Shown: in pieces, positions 26,254 through 39,212 of the stretch
Layout of the letters: each line of letters starts with the position of its first letter
How positions within the stretch are numbered: position 1 is the stretch's first letter
From: Ceratothoa steindachneri
Taxonomy: Eukaryota > Arthropoda > Malacostraca > Isopoda > Cymothoidae
NCBI GenBank assembly: GCA_963969495.1
Contig: OZ018329.1
Coordinates: forward strand, 66,285,243 to 66,349,242
Reading direction: 5' to 3'
Length of the DNA stretch: 64,000 bases
Notes under the pieces: generated by a model
What the model was told of the DNA's origin: nothing
Databases searched by the model: none
The model's input: only the letters and a program-made list of their open reading frames with translations
Translations under genes and position numbers: made by a program

Positions 26254-26760
26254 TTATGAGGCAGTTTAAGTATGATATCTCAGGAACTGAAAATTATGGC
26301 CTCAATGCTGAGGATGTTCAAGGAATTTATATCAGGAGCTGCAAAGTATTGTACATCAGGCAGCTCATTGCCAGGCTGTTCAAAGATGTTAACTCCGAAG
26401 CTGAAATGTATTGTACATCTGGCAGCTCACTCCTGAGGCTTTTAAAGTATGATAACCCCAAAGCTGCAAAGCATTCTACACTCGGCAGCTAACTGCTGAG
26501 GAAGTTCAGGGATGATATATCAGAAGTTGGAAAGTATTATACGTCTGGCAGCTCACTCCTGAGGCTTTTCAAGTATGATAACCCCAAAGCTGCAAAGCAT
26601 TCTACACTCGGCAGCTAACTGCTGAGGAAGTTCAGGGATGATATATCAGAAGTTGGAAAGTATTATACGTCTGGCAGCTTACTCTTGAGTCTGTTCAAGT
26701 ATGATATCTCCGAAGCTGCACAGTAATGTACATGGCAGCTCACTGCTGAGGCTGCTTATG
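26254..26760. repeat. 63-bp minisatellite with a 126-bp higher-order unit
   Basis: CAGCT anchors fall at 26361, 26423, 26486, 26549, 26612, 26675 and 26736, spacings of 61-63. Units alternate between two types, and the pair 26423-26548 recurs almost identically at 26549-26674. This shows a recent duplication of a 126-bp dimer. It lies about 220 bases from the 30-bp array. A 78-codon open frame crosses part of it but has no known domain. Confidence 0.9.
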
Positions 26761-29100
26761 GGGATGGAATTCATGCCAGTTTGTCGCGGTTTTCAATATT
26801 TTTCGTGAGTTTTTTTTTTATAATCATTAAGCAATAGATAGTTTCTGCATAATGATAGCGATCTCAAATTAATCTACATTTTAGAAATTTTCAATCTTCA
26901 AGTTTTAATGTCAAATAAATTAAAAAATAAGTAATTTAAGAGAATGATGATGTGACATTTAAATCTCTGTTTTTCAATCATTTTCATCTTTACCCTTCAA
27001 AATGCATGCAAGTGGATAAGGACATACCAGCGAGGGTCCCTCACTTATGGCTTCCGAAAAGAATCAATTGGAAACACTTTGCCAATTTGCACTCCCAACT
27101 CTCTTTCAAACCGCTGGACTACTTTATGAATTTGAACAGGTCTGTTAAAGGCAAAGCTTTAATAGCAATTTAAAAGATACATTCGTTCAACGTTCAGTAT
27201 TAAAGTTCGGTTTGAATATACATAGCTGAATTGACACTCGCTATTGGTCAGGATTTGGTTCAACCCACCTGTATGTGGCCCAAAAGAAACCATGTGACTG
27301 AATTCAGTTCGTTTGGCTTTAGGAATCGTAAAAATATAGTTCCATCTTCTGATGGGAACAAGTGATTTCTCCCTAAGAGAGCAAGATTTACACTACTTTT
27401 CTTGAACAACTACATATGTGAATAGCAATTCCAAGCTGATATTGCATTTGAAGATAAATCTTGCACGAGAGCAAACAATAAAAAGCGTCTCCCTTTTGCG
27501 AAAACCTATCTTAGCGAACAAGAAATTTTCACTCCCTATGAACTTTAAGAGAGTAAAGAAATCTGTGGAATGCCGAAGTCATATTCATATCGATCTTATA
27601 AAAATAATTTCGATGAAATTTTAGAGTTTCTTAATGAGATTTTTATTAATTTTTTATTCTAATTTCTTATTACATGCAATTTATATTTCACTTGATTATT
27701 TTCTTAATGTGCTTTATTTTTTGGTTGATTTATTGTGTATAATACATACTTTGGATTATATACAAATAGAAGCAATAAACAATTTTTTAATTTAAATACT
27801 CTTGTTTTTTTTTTATTTTAACTAAAATCTTGATATAAAGAAGTTGTGTTCCGTCTTTAAAGTATTAGCTCAAAATCGTTGTAGAAAAATATATTGGGGG
27901 AATAATACCTTTAAAATTTTGATGACCCCTAGTGTAGAGTCATGGGTACAATTGTTTAAATAGAGTTAACTCCGAGGCCAAAAACTCAATATGAACTCAG
28001 AACATTTTCGGAAAAGTCCAAATAATGTGGTGCCAACTCTCATGATCATGCATACGGGAAACGCTGAAAGCATTCATTGAATTCAATAGGACTCGTCCAT
28101 AATACATTCCCCTCTTCTGAAAAATAATTTTGTTGATAGATGATGATAGATTTCCGATTAAAAGATATCTGGATGCATTGCTCTTGACTGCAGTATCCAA
28201 GGAGAAAAAGAGACAAAGTATGAAACATGGAAAACTAAATGTTATTTATTTCAAATGAAACTAGTCACAATATCAATTAGTGATGTATATTGATGGTGAT
28301 ATAAATTATTATCGGTCACAAATATTCCGTTGTTTATAACTGAACCATAAAATGGAGGTAAATTTTTATTTTTTTATGATTCTAAATTCATTCTTCATAA
28401 TTTTTTTGCTTCTTTATCTTCCCTTCCTAATTTTTATATAGAATGCGTTTTACATACGCCATTGTCTTCTACTTTTGAAATAATTATTTATTTGTATATT
28501 GCAAATTTACATCGACCTAAATTCAGTTTACATTTAAATATTTCTGAACCGTTACTTGAAAGAGATAAATTGAATTCAAAAACATGCTTGGAAATTTCAA
28601 AGTATCAAAAGACTTTGGCTAAAATTTTTATTACACTATCAGAAATACAAACTACTCAGACTATGCTATAAGCTCTATAAACAATCAATAATTTAATGGA
28701 TAATCATAGAAAAAACAAAAGATCTAAAAGAACCCTATTTGAGCTCAATTATTTCTGTTTTTAATGGAAAAAGAAAATTCGCCGGATTGCTGATGAAGTT
28801 GCGAAAGAAGGGTAAAATTAAGGATGCCTGGGTGCATTCTTTTCAGAAATTTCCCTCAAAGCATCGATGATTCTACTCTTCTTCGACATAAACTTTAACA
28901 AGTATTCGATTATTTTTCTTCCTTCAATAATAACAGAAGTCATGTTTTTGGTAATCAATCAAGTCGTAGATTATCATCCTAATTTGGGCCCTCTTAAGAT
29001 AGATCAGATTGCATTTCATTTTATTCTCTCGTGGCTCAGTGGTCAACGCCGTGCTTCGTAGAAAATTGTAACCAGACCAAAAAAACAGACATTAAAACTT
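26761..29100. other. No gene identified
   Basis: AT-rich sequence with scattered short open frames on both strands (27.0, 27.4, 28.0-28.2 and 28.5 kb). None shows a motif I recognise. Remnants of old repeats are possible but not demonstrable by eye. Confidence 0.4.
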
Positions 29101-29104
29101 AGTT

Positions 29105-29450
29105 CAACACAAAGATCCTATAAACGCATTATGGTGGGGATAAAATGGCGTGACTCAAAATTAGCCACTTAGATATATGTAGACAGACCAAACTTTAGGA
29201 TATAGTGGAAGCTATAGGAAACGTGAAATGGAGCTGGACACGCCATGTGATAAGATTCCAAGACAGTAATTGGACCAGGAAATTTAAAGCGTGAAATACA
29301 CATAATAAATGAGTACCAAAAAAGATGGAGAGATGATCTTCACAGTATGCCTAAAATTAGGAAAAATTGCACAAGATCGATAAAAATTCAGAAAGATGAG
29401 AAATTTTTTTTCTCAATATTGGGAGACAAATGCCTGAAATGATGGTGATG
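29105..29450 (+). pseudogene. 3' end of a LINE reverse transcriptase ORF
   Basis: Pieces across frames match the C-terminal tail of a common invertebrate LINE ORF2: IMVGIKWRDSK, VKWSWTRHV (usually KWNWAGHV), YQKRWRDDLH and a terminal FFSILGDKCLK, in the expected order. This tail lies beyond the RT domain in RTE/Jockey-related elements. It is a 5'-truncated, frame-broken relic. The exact clade is uncertain. Confidence 0.65.
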
Positions 29451-30420
29451 AGATATGCACCTATATTTATCTCTCTACTCCTTCTTGTCCATTAAAGTGG
29501 TAAATCTCCACAAAGGAGAAATAGCTGAATGCAAACAAGTGCATATTTCTTTTGCAGCGAATGCAAAGGGTTAGTACGGAGCCTCAAACGTAACACAAAA
29601 AAGCCTCTCCCTTAACACAAATTTTGAAAAAAGATGAAATCGAAGTGAAGAGATACTTCTGAGAGGATAGTCATGTGTTCAGGCTGAAGAACTTATCCAT
29701 ATATTAATAATTATTTCTAGTGTTCTAGCGTTTGGCTAATTTGAAGAAGTTAAAAGTCATTCAACCCTAGTAAAAGTATTTGCATTAAAAAATAACGCAA
29801 ATATTTTTGACTTAATCTATAATTTATCTTTTAATAAAACTAGTGAATAAACGGCTTTTGACCTGATTCTTTAGCAAGTTTCCTAATAAGTTGGAAATTA
29901 TTTAGAAGATAATGATTGCGTTTATTTTTGCACATGTTTTCTACCAAAAAAATAAGAAGACCATTTTGAATGCCCCGTGGTATGAAGACCCGAGGCATAA
30001 GCTATTAGTATTAGTTACGCTAGACTCTCTATTCAGAGAGTACAAAAGCAGTACACTCTCCTCCATTCGGAACAGAGGCCGTTCTAATAACAAACTTGGT
30101 TAAACTTTTAATTTTTAGTGATTAACGGTATCTACGAATCACCTGTGTATATTATTAAAACACACCATCTATCTGAGTTCTATCTTAACCGAGAATTACA
30201 TTACTATGTATGTAAACTTATCCCAGCCAAGACAACAGCTGCAAGTATAGATCCTACAAAATCGACGTGAACAGCGACAAAATGTGAGGAAGGAAGCCAA
30301 AAAGAAGACAGACGAGTAACAACAAGGAGTAACAACAAGAAAAGAAGGTACCCTAGAAGACCTTACGGTCCATTCAAAGAGGGTACCATTGGACTTGCAA
30401 TCGAGCGGGCACAAGGCTGC
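29451..30420. other. No gene; includes the 3' untranslated part of the CR1-like LINE
   Basis: 29451-30180 shows nothing I can name. The bases just left of 30421 follow the stop of the minus-strand LINE ORF and should be its 3' untranslated region. Two copies of GAGTAACAACAAG near 30315-30342 may belong to it. Confidence 0.4.
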
Positions 30421-32960
30421 TCAATTGTTTTGCGTCCCTAAACGGCCACTTTTCAAGACCTTGTCTAGTCTTGACTTGAACTGGTCAACAGATTCACTGT
30501 TGACAACTTCCTAGGAAGTGCGTTCCACTTACCGCAGATACTGTAGGTGAAAAAGTTTCCACACAGATTGCAGTTGTAACGCTTCAGTTCAAGTTTGAAG
30601 CCGTGATTGCGCGTTCTGTTCTTACTCAGTGTGAAAATATCCCGGTATTCAGCATTGTCGAACCCTCGAAGTATTTTGAAAACCTCGATGAGCTGACCAC
30701 GCAGTCTACGGGTTTCCAGCGAGAACAGATCTAATTCCCTTAGTCTATCCTCATAACTTTTATGTCGGATAGAGGAAATCAGCTTGGTTGCCCTGGCTTG
30801 TACGCGTTCCAATCTCGCGATGTCCTTTCGCTAAGAAGGACTCCAAAATTGTACGGCATACTTCAGGTGCGGTCGGACAAGTGAGTTGTACAGGCACAGT
30901 ACAATCTCCTGGTTCCGATAACCAAACTGGCGCTTAATAGTGCCTAGCATCCTTTGGGCCTTTTTCTCCGCCTCAATGCACTGTTTCGAGAACTTGAGGT
31001 CACTAGTGATTGTTACACCCAAGTCCTTCTCAGTGTCGGTGGATTCCATAGCAGTGCCCTTAAGGATATACTGAGATTGGGGGTTTCTGTGGCCGATATG
31101 CATCACTTTGCATTTACCCACGTTAAAAGGCATTTGCCACGTGTCCGACCACTCCCCAATCTTCCGAAGATCTTCCTGCAGGCGGGCAGTATTTCCATCC
31201 TTTGCAACGTTCATACCAAGCTTGGTATCATCGACAAATTTGGAAATCTTGGCAACCATATCACCATCCATGTCGTTGACGTAGATGATGAATAGTAGTG
31301 GTCCCAGGACAGAACCTTGAGGCACCCCGCTAGTACCGGGCACCCACTCAGAAGACTGTCCATTTACCACCACCCGTTGCCGTCTGCCACTTAGCCAGTT
31401 CTCGATCCAGCCGGCTACCTTTCCGTCTATGCCAAGCGCTCGCACTTTCCGGAGAAGGCGGCGGTGTGGTACCTTATCAAAGGCTTTCTGAAAGTCTAGG
31501 TAGACCACATCCACCGCCTTGTCCCGATCGTGCTCACTGAAAACGAAGTGGAAGAATTCCACAAGGTTCGTCAGGCATGACCGTTGCCTTCGGAAGCCGT
31601 GCTGGGAACTCCTCAGTAGCAGGTTTGACTCTAAATACGACGTCACTTTGTCCACCATGATGCTTTCCATGAGTTTACCGACTATCGAAGTCAGACTGGT
31701 AGGTCGGTAGTTCGACGGTTGGTTACGGTCTCCTTTCTTGAAGATAGGAGTCACCTCCGCCCAACGCCAGTCTCTAGGAACGCATTTGGTCCGGATTGAC
31801 ATGTTAAAGATAGCGCACACATGTCGTGATACTTCATCGCACACTTCCTTTAACACTTTAGGTAGAAACCCGTCAGGTCCAGGGGACTTATTCGTCTTTA
31901 GGTCAGCGATCTTTTTCTTTATTTCTCCTTCGGTGAAGTCCATTGCCTCCAGCTTTTCATCCGAGTAGGAATCCGTCGGCTGGGGAATGGGATCACACTC
32001 TTCAGTAAACACTGAAGAGAAGTAGTCGTTGAGGAGGTTAGCATTTTCTGCATCTGAATGCTTTAATGTCCCCTCCTCATTCCTCAAAGGGCCAATCGTT
32101 CGACGGATTGGTTTACGGCTGTTCATATATCCAAAAAACTCCTTAAGATTCTCTTTACAGAGTCTCGCCACTCGGAGTTCCTCAGACCGCTTAGCCGCCC
32201 TTATGCTGGACTTCACTCTCCTGGCTAGCCTCCGGTATTCGTCAAAGTCACCCGAGAACTTCGATTGCCGGTACATAGTTCTTTTCTCCTTAAGCAGTTG
32301 GCCGATTTCTCGATTAAACCACTTAGGTTGAACAGAAGACAGACGGGGGCATTTCAGAGGGATGAAACGCGATTGAAGACTCATGAATGTGGTTTTGAAA
32401 CTGTTCCACGAGTCTTCAACGGCATCACACACTTCTAGCCTTACGTCAGTCAGTCCAGCTCGAAGGCTTGCAAAGTCTGCTCTTCTCAAGTCAAGTTTCT
32501 TTAATTGACTAGCAACAGACCTTACCCTCGGGATCTTGACGCTAAATCTAACTAGCTGGTGATCACTGCCACCGAGCTCTTCGCCTACAGAGATATCCTC
32601 AACGATATCATCCTCAGAGGTGAAGACCAAGTCGAGGATATTGTCTCCTCTCGTCGGTTCTCTGACCCATTGAGTGAGGAACTCGTTGTTGGCGAACTCT
32701 AGGAGTAGCGCGCTCTCGCCACAGGCTGCTCTGGTTTCCCAGTCAACTTGGCTGTTGAAATCGCCCATAACGATGCACACTCTGCCTTGAACCAGCTCAC
32801 CCAGCAGCTGGTACAGTTCCCTGTCCTTCTCAACGGGTTGGGAAGTGGATCTGTAAAGCAGCAGGGTCCTGTATCTGACAGGGAAGAGCCATTGTGTGGC
32901 ACTGAACCTTTGCACGTTGAGAAGAAAAACATAAACAAATTCATTTGGCAACGTTGGCAT
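30421..32960 (-). pseudogene. CR1-like LINE ORF2 (endonuclease part, RT), 5'-truncated
   Basis: The open frame runs from 32960 to 30831 (709 codons) and then, after a single in-frame TAG (30831-30833), continues to about 30500. A frame change near 30505 leads to the natural end KVLKSGRLGTQNN and TGA at 30421-30423. The front carries the back half of an apurinic endonuclease (IVMGDFNSQVDW and GGSDHQLVRF). The RT shows SPGPDGF, NYRPTSLTSIVGK, QHGFRRQRSC, DFQKAFDKVPH, GVPQGSVLGPLLF and FVDDTK near 31230, the last being the catalytic box. After the RT comes the typical SLVRPHLKYAVQFWSP and LERVQARATKLI. The first part of the endonuclease is missing, so the copy is 5'-truncated as is usual for LINEs. 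It is much younger than its surroundings, judging by only two breaks. Confidence 0.9.
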
Positions 32961-33059
32961 TCATACGTGGCTAGACGAAACGCAGTACGATGATTTTGCG
33001 TGTTGTTCAAACACCAGGATGGTAAAAAAAGTGAGGTTGATTAAAAATCTGCTAATGGT

Positions 33060-36000
33060 AAGCAAGATAAATAATAGGGGGAGAACAGTCAGGCAATTAC
33101 AAATCGACTAGGATGCGCCTAGAAGTACTGTCTGGTAAATCGATCGCACGAACGAGAAGTTGAGAAGAGTGACGAAGTGTTTGCCTGTCTTCATCCTCTT
33201 GGTTAGCAAGCGCTAACGTCAAGAAGGATGGGCGCAGTATTGGGGAGTTGCGTACCAGAGATCACGGAAATACGACAAAATGCGTCCAGTACGACTTGTT
33301 TAGAACAGAAAGATAGTGAATGTTGCTTGCTAGCTGCAGGATCAAGTCAAGGTAATGAGAATCGACTGCAGGGAAGACGTATTACGAACGGAACGTGCAC
33401 CAACCAAAGGCTTATAGTCAGTGAGGACAGTAAAATCACGCCTTTTTAAATATTGTCGGAAGTGGCGGAGTGAGAGGTACACACCTAACCGTTCACTTGA
33501 GAACGTACTGTACTTTTTTTGCGGAGTTAAGGATTTAGAGAAGAATTACAAATCTTCTACCCGGCATTGCACCTACATGCGTAGCTGACGCATCCGAGGT
33601 AATGCTTATGTGTGCCCTAGAAAAAGGGTGGAACAATAAAACAGCGGAGGCCATAGCCTGTTACGTACGAGTAAAACCTCAGAAAGTTTCGTAGAAAGCT
33701 TGTTCTTGTTTACATATAGTGGATTGTGGAGAGATTGCATAGCACAAGAAACGTTAGGAATAAATCTCTGATAGAAAATGACCACACCACAGAACAGACG
33801 AAGTTACTTGAGTAAAGAAGTTCGATGGAATACTAGCAACTTTGTCCTCGAGAGGATGAATTCTTACCGGAGAAATGTCGTGTTCAGGAAAAGATAGTTG
33901 CTTAACACCAAAATGACACTTTGAATTGTTGAGTACATTAGCATACCCCTTCAAAGTGGCGAAAACCTGAGAAAGGTAGGACAAATGCTCATGTGATGAT
34001 ATAGATGCTATCAGGACATCCTCTAAATAAAAAGTAACACGAAAGGAAGACCTCTCAGAACCTGATCCATGAAACGTTGGAAGGTCTGACCACTATTATT
34101 AAACCATATGACATACTAAATATTTGATAAGTAGTAAAAGGCGTTGTCATATCTGTATTTTTGATATATTTGGCGTAAATATGGATCTGATAGAAAGCAC
34201 GAACTTGATCAAGTCAAGAAAAGATCCAACAAAAGAAAAGAGCAGAGTTAAAATCAGAGAGGTATGAAAATAGGTACCCGTTAAGAATAATCTATTGGTT
34301 CTCACATATGCATCGGCCACAACGCGAAATATACCAGGTGTAAATTTCGTTACAACGTAAAACGGAAGGGCCCAAGGGGACGTTGAAGGACCCAGCAATG
34401 ACCGCATCCATCAGGAAATTAAGCTTCTGCTTTATTCTCATAAGCTATCTAAGTCTAATCTTCGTATATAGGGGAAGGCAAGACCACCACTCGTCGCAAT
34501 CCAATGCACCATGTTGTGTTTAATAGGACTATCTTTCGAAGGTGGAAGTAAAAGGCCAGGCAACTCTTGCAGAAGCTGCTGTAATTGGGGTTCGGTGAAG
34601 GAAGGAAACGGAGATAAGGGAGAGAGTTTTTGAAGTGAAAAAAGATTCAGAGACAATTAAAGAGATTTTACGGTACCTAACCTTCGATTGCGAGAATTAA
34701 TAAAGTGGACATGAGCAGCAATGAAATCCAGTACTAATATTTGACAATCTACCTCGGCAACCATAAAGGTCCATTGAAAAACACGCCGGTCAAAGGAAAC
34801 TGGAAAGTTACGCCTCCCATAAGTCCTTATATTCGCTATCCGAAGAATTTGCGGCTTTAATGACTAAACCGAAGGGATAACAAGCATTTTCCCTGTGGGA
34901 GGTTGGGATGACTGCATTTTCATTCATCATCAGTATCAAAAGGTAAGAAAAACAAAGAGTGGGCAAAAAAATACGGGATATAGGACCATTCAGAGGAAAC
35001 GAAGATATGTAGAGGTGGTATACACTCTTTTACCACTTGCCTTTTTAGTTAAAAAAAATATTTGGGGTAATATAATTAGAATGATAAGAATGAGAGCAAA
35101 TTGGTTGGTGTGGAGACGAAAATAGTGGATTAGGGTTAGGTACCGGTTGAATAATGTGTAGAGCTGTAAACAATTAGAGGCTTTTCTACCATATTTTTGT
35201 GTGGTACCAGCGCCAATTAGTTGGTTGTAGGAAAGTAACACTAAAAGAAGCATGATAATTGAAAAGAAGAAATTGAGAAAAGCAAGCATTTTGACGAAAA
35301 ATGGGAATATAATGAGTAGTAATGTAGGCAAGGGTGTGTACAATGTACGAACGTCACCACCATATTTCTCATGGTACTATCACACACCTTTTAATTCATA
35401 GTGATAAAATTTAGGATGGCGATGATAGGCGGAGCAAGAATGAGCAAAGGAAAGCTGCACCTCACTTTTGTGATAAAATGCTCAGGTTGGTTTTTCATTC
35501 AGGAGGATAAAGGGCGCCTGTCGCTCTGCCCTCCTGCTAATGACTGTGCTCTCCTTGTCTCACTTGGCACAGTTTCAGCACACGTATTTAATTTTCAAAC
35601 CTCTCCAAACCGGCAGTAAAATCCGGCGGCAGAGGGGTTGAAACCTGGCTACGTTCCAACAGGTTGCTGGAAGACTTCGTCAGTACACAAATCTGCAAAA
35701 GAGAGGCGTTAAAATTGTTTTGTTGAGTTACAAGGAACAATTCCTTAGTTCACATAATGATTATTATACATTTTTTCAGCTGGTTTTGATTTTAATTTTA
35801 GAGGCGCAATATGTTTAGGTATCCCAAGCATGAATATTTCTGAGACTAGGGAGTCAAATGACCCTGATGGACTCTTTCAAATACTCCAGAAAACACGTAA
35901 GACAGCGCTGTACCATTTTATGGGTATTGAGTTAATTCCCACCAATCCTTCTCCTGAGAGTTTCCACATTCCCTTAGGAAAGAGTTCCTAATTCACCCCA

Positions 36001-36250
36001 TGCTTCTCTCTTTCCAGTATTAAGCAGGATGCCCCTAAAAATTATATAGATACTTATTGATAGATTTTGTGTGAAATACCAATTACGATCTTGATCGGTG
36101 AGGGCATAATAATGATTCAGGATCATTTCACACATTTCCAACCACGTGATTGGATTTTTGGTATCGAATTTGGGGGGCACGATGGGACGGTATGTTCTCC
36201 GCAAACGCCCATCATGCACGTAAATTGATGAGTGCACGATCGGTGCCGAG
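33060..36250 (-). pseudogene. Heavily decayed Ty3/gypsy gag-pol
   Basis: Read on the minus strand, pieces of one gypsy element follow in order. A gag start has VPPKFDTKNPITWLEMCEMI and DQDRNWYFTQNLS (36180-36050). A protease tail has EVDCQILVLDF (about 34750). A linker has LQELPGLLLPPSKDSPIKHN (34600-34520). The RT front has PSTSPWALPFYVV and FRVVADAYVRTNR (34390-34300). Later RT and connection pieces come near 33960-33800 (VFATLKGYANVLN). RNase H has LTISLWLVHVP-type remnants (33430-33380). Stops and frameshifts are frequent. No integrase or LTRs were recognised, and the CR1-like LINE begins where integrase would be expected. This is the oldest-looking element in the window. Confidence 0.75.
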
Positions 36251-36860
36251 GAAGCTTTGCTTAACGTTGCGGGGGTATGCGCCTCGATTGGGTGTAGTCA
36301 CCATTGATGTAGTAAAAGCAGCAGTTCGTGATCCTATATGTGTTGTGTGTGGTATTATGTGTGGTTGACATTATGGACGGTTATAAAAAAATAAGGAAAA
36401 TATTCGAAATAGGGAAAATTGAAAAAATGTGCAAAATGGGAAAAGATACATATTTAGTAACTAGAAAGTTAATGGGAAATTATAAATAAAGAAAAGGAAA
36501 ATGGAAAGAAAATTTTAAGGATGAAAAAGATTTGCTTAGATTAAAAAACGTCGACGCGCAGTTGACTCTGTCGGTTTAAGACAATTTGATCTCAATCGGC
36601 TTAGTGCAAAATGGATCCTAAGTTCGGCGAAAGATTTTTTCAAATATGTTAATTAAACGAGAATTTTGAAACTAGCCAAAATCCTATGTTTAAATAATTG
36701 ACAAGACCTTAATAAAAGTGTAAGGGAAAGAAGAAAAATATTTGGAACAAGTGATACGAGAGATGCTTAAAATTTTTAAAAAGCACCAATGTATATGTGT
36801 GATTGAAATCTCGAAAACGAGAATTAGGTCTTGTGGAGTCAGTAGGCTTAAAAATAACAC
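36251..36860. other. No gene seen
   Basis: Purine-rich AT sequence between the decayed gypsy element and the next transposon-like unit. No motif recognised. Confidence 0.45.
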
Positions 36861-36900
36861 TGGTCAACAAATTTTAACTTTTTGTCTGCTGACTTAGGTT
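36861..36900 (+). repeat. Left inverted end of the unknown transposon
   Basis: Begins TGGTCAACA and contains GCTGACTTA. It pairs with 46817-46851 in inverted orientation over about 30 matching bases, with a length difference in the T-rich middle. Confidence 0.5.
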
Positions 36901-36925
36901 TGAGACCTGTGCTTAGGAAATTCGG

Positions 36926-37073
36926 GGTCACTGAGTTTAAAAATGGCAATAGTTTTCTTCTATCATATCAAGCTTTTTATTTATGTACTGGTTCATATTG
37001 GTCACTGAGTTTAAAAATGACACTAGTTTCCTTCTATCATGTCAAGCTTTTTATTTATGGACTGGTCCATATT
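36926..37073. repeat. Tandem duplication, two 74-bp units
   Basis: GGTCACTGAGTTTAAAAATG starts at 36926 and again at 37000. The two units differ by about seven bases. It sits inside the left end of the unknown transposon. Confidence 0.9.
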
Positions 37074-38345
37074 GATCCCACTCATAGTAGCAGGCTATCT
37101 TAGACTTCTCTTTGTACAAAGCTAGATATATAAAGCAATTGTGTATAATATAATTTTGAATTTTTTCAGATTTGTTTTATGAAATAAGATTCAGTAGTAT
37201 GGCCTTATTACGAAGAAAATGTTTGAATTCCACTAACTTATTTTGCTGAATATGTGGTTGTTCTACTACACCAACTCAAAGAATGAACATTAGTATCTTC
37301 GTGAAAAGAGCATACTTGGCTTACTTTAAGATTAAATTATGTCATCATGATAAACCGTGGGCCACGCACAATGTTTGTAAACCATGTGTCGAAAATCTAC
37401 GCAAAGAAACAAAGGGCACAAAGAAACAACTAGGATTTTCCATTCCTATGGTGTGGCGGGATCCATAAAACCATTTAAACGATTCATACTTTTGTCTCAC
37501 AAAGACTTCTGGTTATAGCAATTCGTGATGCGCTTCATTCAGATGAAATTCCAGTACCTGTATTTAAGAAACTTCTTTCACTGGATGATGTAAGTGATAT
37601 ACGTGAATCTGATGTAAGCAATAAACTTGTACATACATCGACCCATGAACGTAGAAACTTCAACCAATTAGAACTAAATGATATGGTTAAAGAACTAGGC
37701 CTGTCAAAAGAGCTAGCAGAAGTGTTTGCTTCTAGACTTAAAGAGAAGAATTTGTTGCAGGAAAAAACAAATGTAACTTTTATCGGAACAGGGAGAGAGA
37801 TCTCATGGCATTCTTTAAAACTGAAGAAGATTTTGTTTACTGTTGTGACATGGCGGGACTGTTAAACGCGATGGGTGTTTCAGAGTATATGATCCAAGTG
37901 AATGGAGACTTTTTATACATAGTTCAATGAAGAGTCTAAAATGTGCGTTACTCCATAATGAAAACCTGTTCTGTGTGATTCCTCTTGGTCACTTAGTGCA
38001 TTTAAAAGAGAAGCATAAACACATAAGATCTGAAAATGGTTAATTTCTTACTTGGCCAACAAGGAGGACATACAAAATATTTCTGTTTCCTGTGTTTATG
38101 GGACAACCGATCCAAGGACAAACATTGGGAACAGAAACTCTAGCTAGTTAGAGAAAGTTTGACTGTTGGGAGAAGAATATTATACACCAACCACTTGTTG
38201 AGTGAGAGAAAATAATCTTCCCACCCCTTCATATTAAACTAGGGCTAATAAAACAATTTGTGAAGCTCTTAATGTGGAGGGTGACTGTTTCAAATTCATA
38301 TATACAATATTTCCTGGCTTAAGTTATGATAAAAAAGGCTGGTGT

Positions 38346-38600
38346 TGTAGCGGGCCGAAAAATTTAGACTAACCCCCAATCGATCCAACCCGCTTCCTAC
38401 ACTAATCCGGACGTGAGAAATCGAAGAAGAATGAAACAGATTGTATATACATGAAATCAATTACATATATATACAAAGAGAAAATATAAAAAAACTCATT
38501 TCCACTCACACACACATTCTTACAGAGGGAGGGAGAAGGTACTGAGAAAAGGGGTGGGAGAATGGTCCTTTTTACACACACTCACATTCGCTCCACCACA
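38346..38600 (-). repeat. 3' LTR of the OTU-bearing gypsy element
   Basis: 255 bp, plus-strand TGTAGCGGGCC to CTCCACCACA. It matches 45838-46092 with about ten substitutions and two one-base gaps in an A run. It is the 3' LTR because the coding strand is minus. Confidence 0.93.
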
Positions 38601-38613
38601 CCCCTCCTTCCTT
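38601..38613 (-). other. Polypurine tract
   Basis: On the minus strand AAGGAAGGAGGGG abuts the 3' LTR directly, the usual place for plus-strand DNA priming. Confidence 0.8.
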
Positions 38614-38718
38614 AAGCCATTCGACCAGTCACTCACAAAACCCTTTAATCACTCTTCACGGTACCACTTGTTCCCAAATCGCACCTTTCTGCACCCATTC
38701 ACACTCTTCTACTGGTCC

Positions 38719-39212
38719 CTAGCTACGCGTAGCAATTAGTCGGGGTTGTTCGTCAGTCGTCCTGTCAGTCTCATCGTCACTATTGATCATCTCGTCAACC
38801 ATACTCTTAGCCCTCATTACCAGTTCTCCCATCTCAGGACAGAATTCTTTCATACTCTTCCGTTCAGAGCCTTCACTCTTCATACCGCCATTCATCAGCT
38901 CCTCACTCACAGCTCTCATCCAACTCAAGGTACATTCTGGCGAAACAGACAGGTCACTCACATCCCCTGTATTCTCAACAGTCATACCAGAAACCCCTTC
39001 GACTGGTTTCCACCAGAACCTGAAAAATCAGCTACTTCATCATTCACTACATCAAACTCATCCCTACTATTACCATTCGTAAAACCCTAAAAATCAGCCA
39101 CACTAGGTTTATTCTGCTCAAACACACTATCATTCATACTGTTCCCAAAACCAGAAAAATCAGGCACAGGCAGCTCACTCACTCGTCTACTTATACCAGC
39201 CAAATCACTCAC
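38719..39212 (-). pseudogene. C-terminal tail of the element with DFSGFG-like repeats
   Basis: After the stop at 39213 the frame continues with an acidic, low-complexity tail. A short motif recurs three times on the minus strand: PVPDFSGFG (about 39165), VADF-stop-GFTNG (about 39095) and VADFSGSGG (about 39035). The last part (38985-38719) is an 88-codon open stretch rich in Glu, Met and Ser. Such tails vary among gypsy integrases. No function can be assigned, and no transmembrane segment marks an env gene. Confidence 0.5.

Noticed and set aside
25799..26760. CRISPR-like array
   Set aside because: Units are contiguous with no unique spacers, so these are minisatellites in a eukaryotic context.
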